Assembly (NCBI GenBank): GCA_019915015.1
Contig: JAHBBC010000029.1
Coordinates: 124,001 to 188,000, forward strand
Length of the DNA: 64,000 bases
Origin: Auriscalpium vulgare
Taxonomy: Eukaryota; Basidiomycota; Agaricomycetes; Russulales; Auriscalpiaceae
Direction of reading: 5' to 3'
Position 1 is the stretch's first letter. Each line of letters starts with the position of its first letter. Shown one piece after another: positions 22,324-37,300 of this stretch. The position numbers were made by a program, and so were the translations under genes. The notes beneath the pieces were generated by a model. It saw only the letters and a program-made list of their open reading frames with translations, did not search any database and was not told where the DNA came from.

Positions 22324-22851
22324 TTTGAAGGTCAACGCCGAGTGGGAAGACCTTGTGGGTATGTCGCTTTCGTCGCGATGCTGACGCGCTGTGATGGCCT
22401 CAGAATGAGGACGTGAAAGTTTGGACGTGAAAGTTTGAATGTTGGAAGGACGCCAGGGCTATAGGACAGATCGACTATCATCTGTCAAAGTCACGGAGAC
22501 TCGGACTAGCCGGCGGCGGCGGCGCGCGACGCGTCGTACTTTTTTCCTTCGAGGGCAGAAAATAAATCCGCATTCTGTGATGGTCATGACATTGACCAGA
22601 TAACATGCATATCATGGACGACGTCCTAGTGCTAGTACAGGGTCTCAAACCACGAAGCTCGACAATGTCCGTTAAAGGCGAGTCCATCGATATCATGCAA
22701 AAGAGATTGACGAAGGGTAGGTAAGAAACCAGTTTGTAAAGCCATGTTGCAATGATACTATTTTATACGAAAGCGTAAAGGGTACGGTGATGAGTCCATG
22801 GTATACCAATGTACAACCGCGAATCTTCATTCATGCAGGCAGACCTAGCAT
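22324..22851. other. Intergenic region
   Basis: No coding frame, RNA gene or repeat recognised. It holds the GFA1 3' UTR (minus strand) and the start of the leader above. Confidence 0.5.
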
Positions 22852-25485
<2,634 letters not shown>

Positions 25486-26263
25486 GGCGCAGGTATGGGG
25501 GAGTTCTATCAGTGACTATCAGCACGACCGTGGCGGCAGTGTAGATGACGGCGACGCACCTTGGTGGAGGGGGAGGGGAGGGTAGACGGGAGAAGCAACA
25601 GTAGTGGAGGAAATTGGAGCCCAAATGCAGATGCTAATTTATTGAACCTGGTCGGTGCCAAACAAGGCCAACTAAGACTGCATCGCACGCAGCGGCAGTG
25701 CGTATCACGCCGCTCATATGCTCTCCTCCGAGTCAGTGCTCATCAGCGCTCAGTCCCTGCCTGTCCTCTGCTGTGCTGGGCGGTGTGTCGATCCTCACAG
25801 CATTCTGCATACATTTCCTCGCTGTGCGCTCGTTTCACCCGATGATGCGGTATCGACGCCGTACGACATGCTCTATGAGTCGGATCCGAGTCGGAGAGTC
25901 TTCATAGCTCCGTACTGACCTTCCACGGAGGACAGACGCCGAGCGATGCGAAGCAACCGCCATCATACTCACTGCGCACCAAGTGGCTGTGGGTCCGGTG
26001 CGTGTGTGTCACCGAATGACCACCGTCTGCAAACGTTGGATCCATATGAGCCGACTCGCCGAAACTACATTGTTACATATTTCAAACTCTGAAGCCACCA
26101 GCAAGCTCTGTACATGGTATACAAACCCGCAGCTGTCAAACAAAAGACAACATTTTACGGAACTGTATCAGTACACAAGCCCGAAGGCCCCGAACGATCG
26201 CAATTATGGATTCCTAGAAATTTAAGAACTTGAAGGCTGCAGATCCAAAGGTACATACATGTC
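25486..26263. other. Intergenic region upstream of gfa1
   Basis: About 780 bases holding the gfa1 promoter (minus strand) and the 3' flank of the hydrolase gene. A G-rich stretch lies at 25562-25585. No supported coding frame or repeat. Confidence 0.5.
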
Positions 26264-27421
26264 TCAGGCATCTGCACCCTCCTCGAAAAACGCTAGCAAA
26301 TGCTCAACCAATGCATCAGGTTGTTCCATCTGCACCCAATGGCCAGCGCCCTCGATCAAGTGGAACCGCGCGCCCATCCGCGGGCAAACCTCCTTCATCT
26401 TTTCAACGGCGCCAGGTGCCTGCCACACGCCCCAGTCCTTTCTGCCTGCGACGAACATCGCAGGCACCGCCACACGCTTCCCCGCGAACATCAGCAGCTC
26501 CGCCGTCGCCGTCTCGTCCGCCATGCAGCGGTACCAGTTGAGCCCGCCCTGGAATCCCGTGCGCGTAAACTCTGCGCCGTATACCCCGAGCTCCGCGTCC
26601 GGTAGCCACCTCGACTCCCCCTGCGCAGGGCCGTGCGGGAGCACGGTCTCAGGCATCGTGCGCGCCATGTCCATGATGTAGTACTCGGGCACGACGGCGA
26701 GGGCGCTCGCGGTGAGCGCGGGCAGCGGGTGCGGATCATTGGACGCCCAATCAGCGCTCTTGACGTGGAAGTACGCGCGTAGGAACGTGCGCAGGTCCTC
26801 CGGATTACTCGTGCGCGTGTGCATGTCGGCGTTGGCCGCCGGGCTCGTAAAGTAGAGCTGGTAGAGCTTGCGCGGGGGCTGCAGCTCCGCGAGCGCGCCT
26901 CGGATGTACTTGATGAGGGTCGCAGTGTTAGGAGGAGACGGGTTCTTAGGCGTTGGGTACGCTGGTGCGCCTGTGAATGGCGCGCTCATCATTACGACGC
27001 GTGCGAACAGGTCCGGGCGGATGAGCGCGCTGAACCCTGCGACCATCGACCCGAAGTCGTGCCCGACGATGGCATGCACCTTCTCGTACCCGAGCGCATA
27101 CACGAGCGCGACGACGTCGCGCACGAGGTTGAACATCCTATACGGCGCGGGGTCTTCGTCGTATTGGACGGGCCCCGGGGCGTTGCGCGAGACGCTGACG
27201 GTCGGGCCGTACCCGCGCTGGTCTGGTGCGACGACGAAGAATCCTGCTTCAGCGAGCAAGGGAAGGACGCTGCGCCAGGAAAAGGAAAGCTCCGGGAAGC
27301 CGTGGAGAAGCAGGACGAGCGGGCTCTCGGGTTTCCCGGCGTAGAGATAGTGCATGGCGAGGTCGTTGATGCGCAGCGTACCAGAGGAAATTGGCGCGGG
27401 TAGACCCCATGCTTCTGCCAT
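26264..27421 (-). CDS. Alpha/beta-hydrolase, epoxide-hydrolase-like
   Basis: One exon, 385 residues from MAEAWGLP. Shows the oxyanion motif HGFPE (residues 40-44), DQRGYG (67-72) and the nucleophile elbow GHDFGS with Asp122. An Asp nucleophile, not Ser, points to epoxide hydrolases and haloalkane dehalogenases. The catalytic His is in GAGHWVQMEQP near the end. Lid-region tyrosines are present, as expected in epoxide hydrolases that open an epoxide to a diol. No targeting signal, so probably cytosolic. An in-frame extension to 27499 exists, but the downstream ATG gives the usual family length. The substrate is unknown; no secondary-metabolism cluster is visible around it. Confidence 0.85.
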   Translation of the reverse strand: MAEAWGLPAPISSGTLRINDLAMHYLYAGKPESPLVLLLHGFPELSFSWRSVLPLLAEAGFFVVAPDQRGYGPTVSVSRNAPGPVQYDEDPAPYRMFNLVRDVVALVYALGYEKVHAIVGHDFGSMVAGFSALIRPDLFARVVMMSAPFTGAPAYPTPKNPSPPNTATLIKYIRGALAELQPPRKLYQLYFTSPAANADMHTRTSNPEDLRTFLRAYFHVKSADWASNDPHPLPALTASALAVVPEYYIMDMARTMPETVLPHGPAQGESRWLPDAELGVYGAEFTRTGFQGGLNWYRCMADETATAELLMFAGKRVAVPAMFVAGRKDWGVWQAPGAVEKMKEVCPRMGARFHLIEGAGHWVQMEQPDALVEHLLAFFEEGADA

Positions 27422-28527
27422 GATATGAACGATTGAACGTTCTGGTGGGACCAGGCCAGTAGAAATACCGTTTCCTTTAAATGTCGGTGCAGGAAGCACC
27501 GGGGCTCGCGCTGGGCAAGATCCGGGCGCCTACTTGCTGGGATTGCGCAGTGCGCAATTAAGTATGTCAGATGTGCTTCGAAAATAAGATCAATCCCTTC
27601 CTATCGTCACAATATTCGCTACTGCGCATTTGTGAGGCGACCGCGCCCAATGTCAGGTCGGGTTTCGAGATTTTGCTGGCATCTGGACTCACCGAAAGTG
27701 CAAAGATCCCAGCCTTAAGGCAAATAGCAGGTCGCAGCTTACTAGGTAATCAGTTCTGCAGGCAAACCAGAGGTGATTCTGTTTTCGGTGAATGAAGGGA
27801 GTCGGATCAAGTTCAGCGCTTCAGCACCGGGTGCCGCCGGCCGGGCCGCACCGCCGCCGGGGCCGAATACCACCCGAATGCCAGGATCGAGCCCTCAGAG
27901 CTTCCTTACTAGCTGACAGCATCATGGGTATCGGCTGCATGCATTGGATGTAAGGCTGACGACGCCGCTGCCACGAGTCAAAAGCCGTAGGAATCAATGG
28001 AATCGGATCCGGAAGAACCAAGTCCACTGTCCACGTCTACAGTGCATATGGATCGGTATGTCTTTAGGCCCTCATTTAGATTTGCCCCGGCGATGTCTGC
28101 CTGATTAACTCTGGTGGATTGTCAGGCGGTGTATTGTATCTCGATAACCTTCATCGTGAGGGCTAGACATTTGCTTTTGTGCTTGGTCAACGAGCTGCGC
28201 GTCTATCGGCGATACCATCGTCTAGTCGACGGCTTGTCTTGCGCAATTGTATATCAGCTGTGTTCGAGAAGAAGATCAATCACTTCATTTGAGCCCTCAC
28301 GATATTTGCTACTGCGCATACTGAAGGCCGTTGGCACTTCGTCGTTCTGCATCTTTGTGAGTTGTCTCCAACGCCACGCTCAACGGGTGTTAATTGTGAA
28401 TTGTACCCACGCCGGGCCCCATTGTATTCGGCCCTTCCTCTTCAGGCCTATTGTGATGCAATCAGTTAAAGATGGACGGCTAGCCTGGTTTCTTTGACCA
28501 CGTATACGCTCTCCAGGTATCCTCCCG
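27422..28527. other. Intergenic region with a diverged internal duplication
   Basis: About 1.1 kb without a supported gene. Two segments, about 27571-27632 and 28258-28320, share AAGATCAATC.CTTC, then AC.ATATT.GCTACTGCGCAT, about 690 bases apart in direct orientation. A GC-rich island lies at 27825-27880. Confidence 0.5.
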
Positions 28528-30113
28528 ATGGCCGACCTCACAGTTCAGCAAGCAGCAGATGATGCTCAGCGGTTTCTCACTCTCTATCCCAATCCTATCC
28601 CATGCAGTCGTACTCACGTGCCCTCCGAGATCATGGAGATGATTCTTTGCTACGCACTGGCCGGCCCACTCGCAGAAGATCACGACGATCGCATTCTCAA
28701 CATCCTTCTCGTCTCGCGGCTCTGGAATCAAATAGCGCGAGGATCGCGCGAGTTCCGATCCCACCTTCCCGTCCCGCGGCCGGGTGCCAACCGAGAAGAG
28801 ACCGAGACATGGCTCGAACGTACCCGCCCGTACCCAATCCGGATCTGGGCATCCGCGTATGTCGAGGGCGCGTTGAACCTGGAGGACGATGAATACGCTT
28901 TCCACCCTGCCCTTGGCCCTCTAGAAGTTGCGCTCAGGGAGGATAATCTCTTGCGCGTTCGCGAGATACACGTCGAAGGATACCGGGACGATGAGGATCT
29001 TCACCTCCGCCCCCTCCCCATCGCCATTATCTTAGACCACCTTGCGAATCTTGGAGAGGGCATTTCCCTCCCGCTGGAGATCTTGCGTATCAAAACAAAT
29101 TTTTTGCAGGACGTCAGGTTCCCGGATGACTGGCCACTCTGTCCTTCTCTTCGTGTGGTCGATATCAGCAGTGGTGGCAGCCTTGGTCCGGATCTTGCTT
29201 TGTTCAGGAGCCCAGTCTTGACCAAAGTGTTGCTTGAAGGAGTCAGGGACATCTGGTATGAGTGGAGAGACGTACAAGATGCTCTCGAGGAAATGAGTGA
29301 CACAGTGGAGGTCCTGGCGTTGGACTTATACATACTGCCACTGATAGACGACATCGGCCCGGACGGAACTGTACCAGTCCTTCCTTCTTTGCGATACCTT
29401 CGGGTTCAAGACACGCCGGAAATCGTGGCCGAACTTTTGCGATATGTGTGCTTCCCCCGGAAGCGTCACTCCATTTCTCATTCATGATGGATCGCGCAGA
29501 GTTGCTATCGTCAAGTCCTTCCACACTGTCTGCGGCGTTAGCGCACTGCTGGGAAGCGGAGTCGCCGTTCCAGGAGCTCATCATCGGAAGCTGGCAGCAA
29601 GGCGAAATTTCGTGGACTGCCAGACCACCGCCCGGGGTCGCACAAGCCGGCTGGCTGCGGCTGGATATGAGCGGTGGCTTGAAGGGCGGACTCCTCCCAG
29701 AGCATCACGGATTTCTCTTGAACGCATTCACATCCTCTAAGCTCCTCCTTGGTGTCCGTTCAGTTGCGTTTTATACCCCACAGCTCCCATCTCGTGCGCT
29801 ATGGCAGGAGCTCTTGGTTCATGCGCCTCAGATTGAGGAGCTGGTTATCGGTGGAGAAGCGGTAATGGGGTGGATCGAAGCGATGTCGAAACCCAGTGGC
29901 ATACCGCACGTCCCTCGGCTGGTCATCGCGCACACGACTTTCCACGGGATTGAGCCTTGTATGCACTTGGCACAATACCTCCGCCGTGGTACATCCTATG
30001 GCTGCCAGAGGGTCAGATTCCATCAATGCACCTTCGAGGGCATGACAGACGAGGCTTGGGTGGAGTTTATGAATATCATCGGGTGTGAGGTATCTCGCGC
30101 GGGCAGTCAGTAG
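28528..30113 (+). CDS. F-box-like / LRR-type protein (one apparent frameshift)
   Basis: Starts MADLTVQQAADDAQRF. An F-box-like segment, VPSEIMEMILCYALAGPL then ILNILLVSRLWNQIARG, is followed by leucine-rich-repeat-like sequence, the usual layout of the large Agaricomycete F-box family. Such proteins may serve as SCF ubiquitin-ligase adaptors; the target is unknown. No intron is obvious. The frame breaks near 29454-29458 (CCCCC): the first part ends at a stop at 29487, while PPEASLHFSF and about 215 further residues continue in another frame to 30113. One more C would fuse the two without other change. Either a miscalled homopolymer or a fresh mutation. Confidence 0.65.
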
Positions 30114-30464
30114 CTGCCTTAGTATGCTCGGCGTGAGCCTTGCGGATATGTATATAAACAATGACAGGAATGGCTGGAGTGCGCCATGATTAGATATTAA
30201 AACGTTAATGATGCAGGTCGCTAACAATTGGCTCTCACAGGCATCTTGCATTACTCATGGGCTATGTGGCAATCATACGAAGCGCAGTGGAAAGCGATAG
30301 CGATGGCTGCTGGTCGCGTCGAGGAGTATATTGCATCAATCCCCGTCGCAGCAGAACGCTCGCTTCAATCTTTACGCAAGGATGTTTGCAAAGGATGTTG
30401 TTCATAGTGTGGCACATTGATTCTTCCGGCGACATGTCACTTGAGGGGGCTCAGGACGTTTCGC
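30114..30464. other. Intergenic region between convergent genes
   Basis: Holds the 3' ends of the F-box gene (plus) and the Ser/Pro-rich gene (minus). Nothing else recognised. Confidence 0.5.
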
Positions 30465-33027
30465 TCACCTCGTTTTCTTCCTCAGCAGATTCCGTGCTGA
30501 CGCTGCCCTGCGCACCTTCGCCCCCGTTCCGGTTGCCATCTCGTACTCCTCCCCTTGCGCGTCCGCCGACCTCCCAAACAGATTGTTCAACGAGCTCCGC
30601 CCTCCCTTCCGCCCATTATTCTTCCCTTCACCGGAGCCCGCCACCCGCAAGTCGCTCACGCTCACGCTGCCTATACTCATTCCCAGTCCGCGCAAACTGC
30701 CCAAGCTCACGACACGCGGCTCGCTGATCATGCCCTTTAGCGACTCCGCACGCCGCCGGCGAGCGCGCTCCTCTGCGGTCCCCGGAGCCAGGAGGCTCGA
30801 CGTAGAGGGCGACACCTGGAGCACGTCTGCGCGGCGGAAGAGCGACTTGAGGCCGAGTCCAGTCCGTAGGGACGAGGAGCGCCGCAGCGGGTTTGCATCG
30901 ACGAGCGGCATCGGGAACGAGATGGTGGGCTGCGAAGTGTTGATGGGGAATGAGGACGGGAGCTGCTTCTGCGACACATCCAAAACCGTATCGTTGGTCG
31001 GCCGAGGTGAAGCTGGCTGTTGCGGGCTATCTTCTGACCGCAACGTCGCTGGCGACGTGTTCCGCGTACCAGACGCGGACGACAGGCTACCAGACGATGT
31101 TCCCGCTGTGTAACACTTCTGCGCCAGAGGAGAAGACCTGTGCGGAGATGCTCTTACCGCACGCAAAGGGCTGGGCGTTGGAGGCGACAAGGCATTCTGG
31201 AATGTCGGACGAGACAGAGGGGATGAAGCGTACAGAGAAGCGTTCGAGGTGCACGGTGAGCCAGCTGTCGATAACGTGGGGCTGGGCGATACGTCGCCGG
31301 GGGTCCCCGCCTGCCGCCTGTTGGAAGAACGCGGGATGTCTTTATCGAGTGAGAGCGCTGTTATGATGGCGCTCATGTCCCTCGCTTCGGTCAAGATAGG
31401 CGACCTGTTGATCTATATCCTTGGTAAGTGCGCGTCTTCTCTTCGACCGTAAGGCTGACTGACCTCAGGAAGCAGGGAAAGATAAGGGGCCGACGATGGG
31501 GTGCTAGGAGCAAGCGTTTTCGGGGGAGTCCTCAGAGGTCCCGGACTCGTCTGAACGTGTACAGTCTGTTCGCGTACCTCGCATACATTGGGTCGGATGA
31601 TCACTGTAGTCTGTAGGGCACTCGTGAGCTTTATGATGGACAGTGCAAAACATGTCGCTTACATGAACATGTGCAGGTGCATCTCTAACCACAGCCACGT
31701 CTCGGTGAGCATGCCGTGCTGTCAAAACCAAACCTTCAGCATCGGAACCTTCGTCATCAGAGTCAATTGCCGTCGTGCGCGTGGTGTTGCTAGCGGCTGA
31801 TAGCTTCCGGCTCGGTGTATGAGACGCGTTGTGACGAGCAGAGTCCGCATTCGCGGTCGTGAAATTGGTACGAGGTGGAGACGATGGCAGGCTCTCGCTG
31901 TCCTCAAGATTGTTGTCTGCTCCTTCAACGGTACCCAGTGTCGTTGTGGCGGAAGGTACACCTTCATCCGCACAATGATACTCGGCAGCCTCCGAGCGCT
32001 TCGCTCGGGGATCCTCTTCAGGACAGAGGATGTCGTCGAACATGAACGTCCACTCCGCGGCAAACCGGTCGACTTCATCCATCAGCGCCTTGACCTCGGT
32101 TGGGATGTACACATCACCGAAGTGAAGAATGTGCAGGCAGCTCGAGATGGGCTTCCGGATGACGAGTGGACGTGGAAAGTTGGGCTGACGGGCGGCGTCT
32201 CCCTTGGTGGGTCGGATGAGATCGCGAGGAAGGGCAATGGATAGTGTTGGGCGGTTCTCCTTCAGCTTGCTGCTGCTGGGCGTGGCAGCCTTTGGACGCG
32301 ATCTAGACACGACCGCCGCGGCGGGAGGTGCAGGGAACGAGTAAGGGAGGTGTGTTGATGCATTAGGTTGAGTGTCTAGGTCGCAAATGCTCGCCGTCGC
32401 TTCCAGTAACTTGACCTCCTTCCCTTCTTCCACCTTCCCATCCGTTCTCGTCTCCACCGAGCTCGGCGGCGTAGGATAGGCATCGGTGCGAACGGGAGTA
32501 CGGATCGCGGGGCCGAAAGGCCGTCTTGCTACCACTCGGACATTGCTTTCGAATACCCGCGCGGGATGCGGGGCGCTCGTGTGCAGCGGCAGCGAGACTG
32601 GCGAAGGGCCCGACTCCGAGCTCGCGCGAACCAGCGCTGTCTTCGCCGGTGGCGCGTCGGCGGGTGATGTCCATGGCGTGCGGGACGCTCCGTCGGAACC
32701 AGCGCGTGCGTGGACCGTGGGCGCCGACTGTGGTGGGGAAGTAGCGTCGAGTATGGACTGTGGAGCTCTACGAGAAGTAGTAGGATGAGGGAGTCTTGAG
32801 CGAGAGGCATTTTTCACTGGCTGCGCGGGGGCGACGACGTTCAACGCCGGCGCGGGGAGTCGAGCCGAGGTGGCTGGCTTCTTGAGAACAGCGCGCGAGT
32901 GCTGGCGCGGCTTCGGCAGCATCGAGGTGCGCGCGGACTCCTTTGAGAGCTGGGACATTGGCAAGATGCAAGGGCCGGAGGGTGATAGTGTGTTGTCGAC
33001 AACATGGTCGAGGTCGGATGGATCCAC
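30465..33027 (-). CDS. Ser/Pro-rich, largely disordered protein, unknown
   Basis: Three exons separated by introns 31611-31662 and 31413-31463, both with clean boundaries. The frame is continuous from MDPSDLDHVV to the basic end VRRAASARNLLRKKTR. The composition is dominated by Ser, Pro, Ala, Thr and Arg. More ordered patches are LHILHFGDVYIPTEVKAL with DEVDRFAAEWTFMFDDIL in the middle, and TEARDMSAIITALSLDKDIP, which could be a short helical motif. No enzyme domain, signal or membrane segment. Perhaps a scaffold or regulator; this is inference only. Confidence 0.65.
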
Positions 33028-33565
33028 GTCATATCACGCTGTTGAATTCCAAACCCTCATTTGGTCTGCTTCACTTGTGCTCTTGAAGCCAGCTACCAGG
33101 ACCTCTCGTGCAGTCTTTCAGTAAAACATGCAGGCATGTAGCAGTCATACATACCATTCCGATGGTATGCTGGCCAGCGTGGCAACTTCCAGGAAGTAGC
33201 TGCACTCTGCTTCGTGCACACAAAACAATGATTTTGATGTCATAGGGTAACTTGGGACTACAAAGTTAACTTCATCATGTCAGCTCCAGCTCCGAAAGTA
33301 AAGACATACGCTTTTGAAGCAAGTATGGGAGTATGATGAAAGACAGTAGTCCTGTAGTCACGGTAGTGTAGCAAGAGCTGGTGGACTGCGCTCCGGGGAT
33401 ACCCGGGGCGCCGACTTGTTGGGACATATTCGATGTGGGTGCAGACCTGTTGCATTTTACGACAGACACCGACCGACTCCAACTTGCCACCTCATTTGCG
33501 TCGAAAAATGCTCAGCACCGAAGCTACAACCGACCTCAAGCTGTTCGCCGCACCATGAACCTTCA
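33028..33565. other. Intergenic region left of the Helitron
   Basis: Upstream region of the Ser/Pro-rich gene. Contains a perfect 8-bp inverted repeat with a TCCG loop at 33150-33169 (CATACCAT/ATGGTATG) and a smaller CCGGG-GATA-CCCGG hairpin near 33391. No coding frame. Confidence 0.55.
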
Positions 33566-33597
33566 CTAGTCTTTAAAAGGCCATTGCAGAGCATGGC
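33566..33597 (-). other. Helitron 3' terminal hairpin and CTAG
   Basis: Plus strand reads A|CTAG, ten bases, then GCCAT..ATGGC with an inner GC/GC pairing (33580-33597). This is the classic Helitron 3' end seen from the other strand: hairpin, 10-12 bases, CTRR. Confidence 0.7.
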
Positions 33598-33659
33598 AGG
33601 ACGATTCCTTCGGTACTTTTCAGAACATCTCCCAGCCTTTTTGCATCTATCTTGTGTAC

Positions 33660-33907
33660 AATTCATATGTAACTCCAAGGTGAAATTCAATCAATAGCTG
33701 TAATTCATATGTAACTCCAGGGTGAAATTCAATTAATAGCTGTAATTCATATGTAATCCCAGGGTGAAATTCAATTAATAGCTGTAATTCATATGTAATT
33801 CCCAGGTGAAATTCAATAAATGACTGTAATGCATATGTAACTCTAGGGTAAAATTCAATTCACAACTGTAATTCATATGTAATTCAAAGGTGAAATTCAT
33901 TCAAAGT
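33660..33907. repeat. 42-base tandem repeat, about six copies
   Basis: The unit contains ATTCATATGTAA, a CC.AGGTGAAATTCAAT block and a TAGCTGT-like end. Copies differ by a few bases, the last two most. No unique spacers, so not a CRISPR array. Lies between the Helitron 3' end and its gene. Confidence 0.85.
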
Positions 33908-34077
33908 CATTCTGACACCTGGGTACACCCAGTCTGCCTCAATATCACACTTCTATAGGATTGGACTACTTTTCAAACAGCTCTCACCTTCCCTCACAGA
34001 CCTTCCAGCTAGAAATCAAGCAACAGAGATATTGAGACCCATTTTAGAAAGAAAATCAAGAGTAACATTAAAGGGAA

Positions 34078-34300
34078 TCAGGGGGATAATTGAGGGATAA
34101 TCAGAGGAAATCCAAAAGATATTCAGGGGGATATTCAGGGGAAATTCAAAAGATATTCAGGGGGATATTTAGGGGGATATTCAGGGTAGATTCAAAAGAT
34201 ATTCAGAGGGATACTCAGGGGGATAATCAGGGGAAATTCAAGGGATAAATAGGGAGATAATCATGGGGATAATCATGGAAATTCACAGGAAAATACAAAG
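34078..34300. repeat. Degenerate short repeats (GATATTCAGGGG-like)
   Basis: Roughly 16-30 base periods built from GGGGATATTCAG, AATTCAAAAG and GGGATAATC motifs. Purine-rich on the plus strand and non-coding, in the 3' untranslated part of the Helitron gene. Confidence 0.75.
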
Positions 34301-34378
34301 GCATCTGGACAGAGATTGATTGGCAATCTACCTGCTATCAGAATAGTATCATAGATATAACAGATCAATTCTTTTACT

Positions 34379-37300
34379 TTATATGTACAATGCAAGTGCT
34401 GCTGTACGACCTTCTGCTTCATATACATTGATGCTTTCCCTTGGTCCCTCATGGTTGAACTTGGTTTTTGTTGTCATACCATCATGATACCAAGTTTGAT
34501 CTTGAAGGTCAAATACACGCGCAGTAAAATGGAACCCACCATGATATATAATACCTGCCAAACGGTAGACACGTGTTGCATGGTCTTCAGCAATGTGTAT
34601 GCTTTTACTAAGTACAACATTGCGCTTTGAAATTGACAACATCAATACAGGAGGTAGCTCACCAATAAACTTAGTGACTATTGTCAGATGATCTCTGCAA
34701 ATAGAACACAGGTCATTTAATTGTCTATGCTGTGTATTCATAAATTCATTGGTATTGGTCGCACCAGAGTAACAGGGATCCCATAAGGCAGCAGGTTGAA
34801 CATGCTGTTTGTCAAGACGATGACACCTTATGCAACTTGTTTCATTGACCACTGAGCCTTTGTCATTTTTAAATAATTCCATGCACATGCTCCTAATATC
34901 TGTTCCATCCACAGCATTGTTGGGAAATTCACGAGGGTTCATGTTACGTATACTCATGCGCACAAGGTCACGTTCAGCCTCTGCTGTCCTACCCCTCACA
35001 GGATGTGACCACAAATCACTCATAAGATCTAAATGTTGATTCTTTCCTAGTATGTGTGTATTCCAGGTACTGCTTTCTACCGCAAAAACATTTCTAAGAA
35101 TTGTGAAAGTACTATCATAAGCACAACTAAGAGTCTTTTTATCCCATCTCAATCCTTTGATTTTTACTTTATGTACTATGGCTGCAGAGGCAGTTGCAGT
35201 CTTCCTACGTTTTGAAGGCTTGTCTGGTGCATCAGTTGTATCTTTGACAACTCCAGCGTCAACTGCCTCTTGGATATGCTTATTATGTGTACTTACTTTT
35301 GGTGTGGTAGTGATAGAGAGAGTGTTTGCTCTGTCAGTAAGAGGTAGTTTTGTCTTTGCATGTGCAGGAGGCTTTTTCAGCAAAGTCCATTCCAAGTCTG
35401 GTAGTACTGTCACCTTGTCCATGGGCTCTTTGGCAGACCAGGATATGGCATTATGCATGTGCTTAGGTGTGAGCAGTTTGCCAGAGTTGCTCCTATACTC
35501 CTGATACTGTCTTACAAGAGCAGTGCGAGTTTTAGCATTTATACCTTCAGGCAGTTTACCCATGTATCTCAGAGTGGTAATATGGTCTAGAATCTCTAAT
35601 TCACGAAAGTTTTGCCGATCCCATCCAGATAATCCTCCCTGAATCTTGTGTGGGAAGAAGCCTTGTACAATTAGTGTTCCTTGTAAGGATGATCCTCGTG
35701 ACAGCGCAGTATAGTATGACTGATGAGTGCGACAGTTGTGCAAATCCACTACATTGTATTTGCGAGTTCTACCTTGGGAAGCAAAGTCTGTCATTGCAAA
35801 ATTGGGAATGACCGGTACTTGCTCTCGACTTATACGCCAAGGTGTGTCATCAGGCATCTCACAGACAAGATCTTGTTTCTGTTGAGACACAGGTACTACA
35901 TTTTGACTCAAGCCAGTTAAATGAATATCTTGTGCAGGATTACTGAGATGTACAAACACAGTCTCTAGTGCTTGCTTGTCATGTGAAATGTCTTTTGCAC
36001 GCCACCCTACAACAGTGCCTTCTGCACCATTTGTTACACCAAGCTCAGTGGCTTCATTCTTCTTGATCATTATATGCATGCCTTTACATAAAGACAGTAT
36101 TCCAGGATGGTGATCTGTTACTGCATGAGGAAGATTCCACAGTATTTGCTGTGGGCCAAGAGCAATGACATTTGATGTCCGCAAAGGATCAACAATGTCT
36201 GCATTCTTCCGCTTACGACCTGGCTTTTTATCTGAGTCTGTATTTGTCCGCCATTTATCAATAGAATAGAAATGTGTGAGATGCTGGTGATGATCATCTG
36301 CAAACTGGCGACTATTCAATTCATTTAGACGATCACGATGTGAATTCAGACCTGTGATGACTGATACATATCTAAACTCAGGATCCCAGATATGAGGTTG
36401 AGCTTCACCACGTCCAGCAATTCGTGTGCGAAGCAATGCAATATCTGCATCAGTGCATGCACGATATCTCATATTTTCAAGAGCTGTGCGAAACTTGGCA
36501 TCTTCCGGAGTCTGAGTCTTCTGACGCATATTTTGACGGAGTATAACAACATGTGTTGACTGATGCCAGGTAGCTTTGCCCATAATACTTTTCTGTACCT
36601 TGTGACTATTGGTTGTATGTAAAACAGCATCTGGAGTTCTTGAGTATAATGCAGGACTTGTAGAAGGTGGGGGTAGCTGAGCAAAATCACCTGCAAAGAC
36701 CATGTTTTTACCTCCATATGCAGTATCATGAACCTGCATTGCAAGGCACATCTGAGCACTGATATTGTACAGGCTTTCACAATCTACCATTGAGATCTCA
36801 TCCAAGAATACATATTGAACATGCTTAATACGCTCGTGGACTTCATTCAAAGCCATCCAACTTTGCTGTGTTCCAAAACCATTAATACCTAGCACTGAAT
36901 GATAGGTTGAGCCTGAAACCAAAGCAGCTGCAGCCCCTGTTGGTGCAAGAACTAGAAACTTGTATTCTTGCTTCATTTCCTTGAAAAAGTGCATAAGTGC
37001 CTTTATGACTTGAGACTTGCCTGTGCCTCCCATACCACCTAAATACATTTTAAGCTGTTCAGCAGCTGGGTCAAGGACATGGTTTGATACAATCCGAAAT
37101 GCACGCTTCTGTTCAGTATTCAAAGTAAAAATTTGGGTAGTCTTAGTTACAATCTCTCGCTGCTCTTCTGTTCCTGCTATATGAGCCTCTGTTAGATATG
37201 CAAGGTCCACCACTTTCACAGTGTTTTCCAGGTCCTCCTTTTGCCCTTGTGCTGAGCTGGTGGCACTTGCTGCAGATGCCTGTTCAGCTCGTCCATCTAT

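Noticed and set aside
27422..27499. Extended start of the epoxide-hydrolase-like gene
   Set aside because: The 26 extra residues lack family features; the downstream ATG gives the usual length.
33660..33907. CRISPR-like array
   Set aside because: Units are contiguous 42-base tandem repeats without unique spacers, in a fungal genome.
33917..33930. CTGGG-TACA-CCCAG hairpin as the Helitron 3' end
   Set aside because: No CTRR at the correct 10-12 base distance; the hairpin at 33580-33597 fits all rules.
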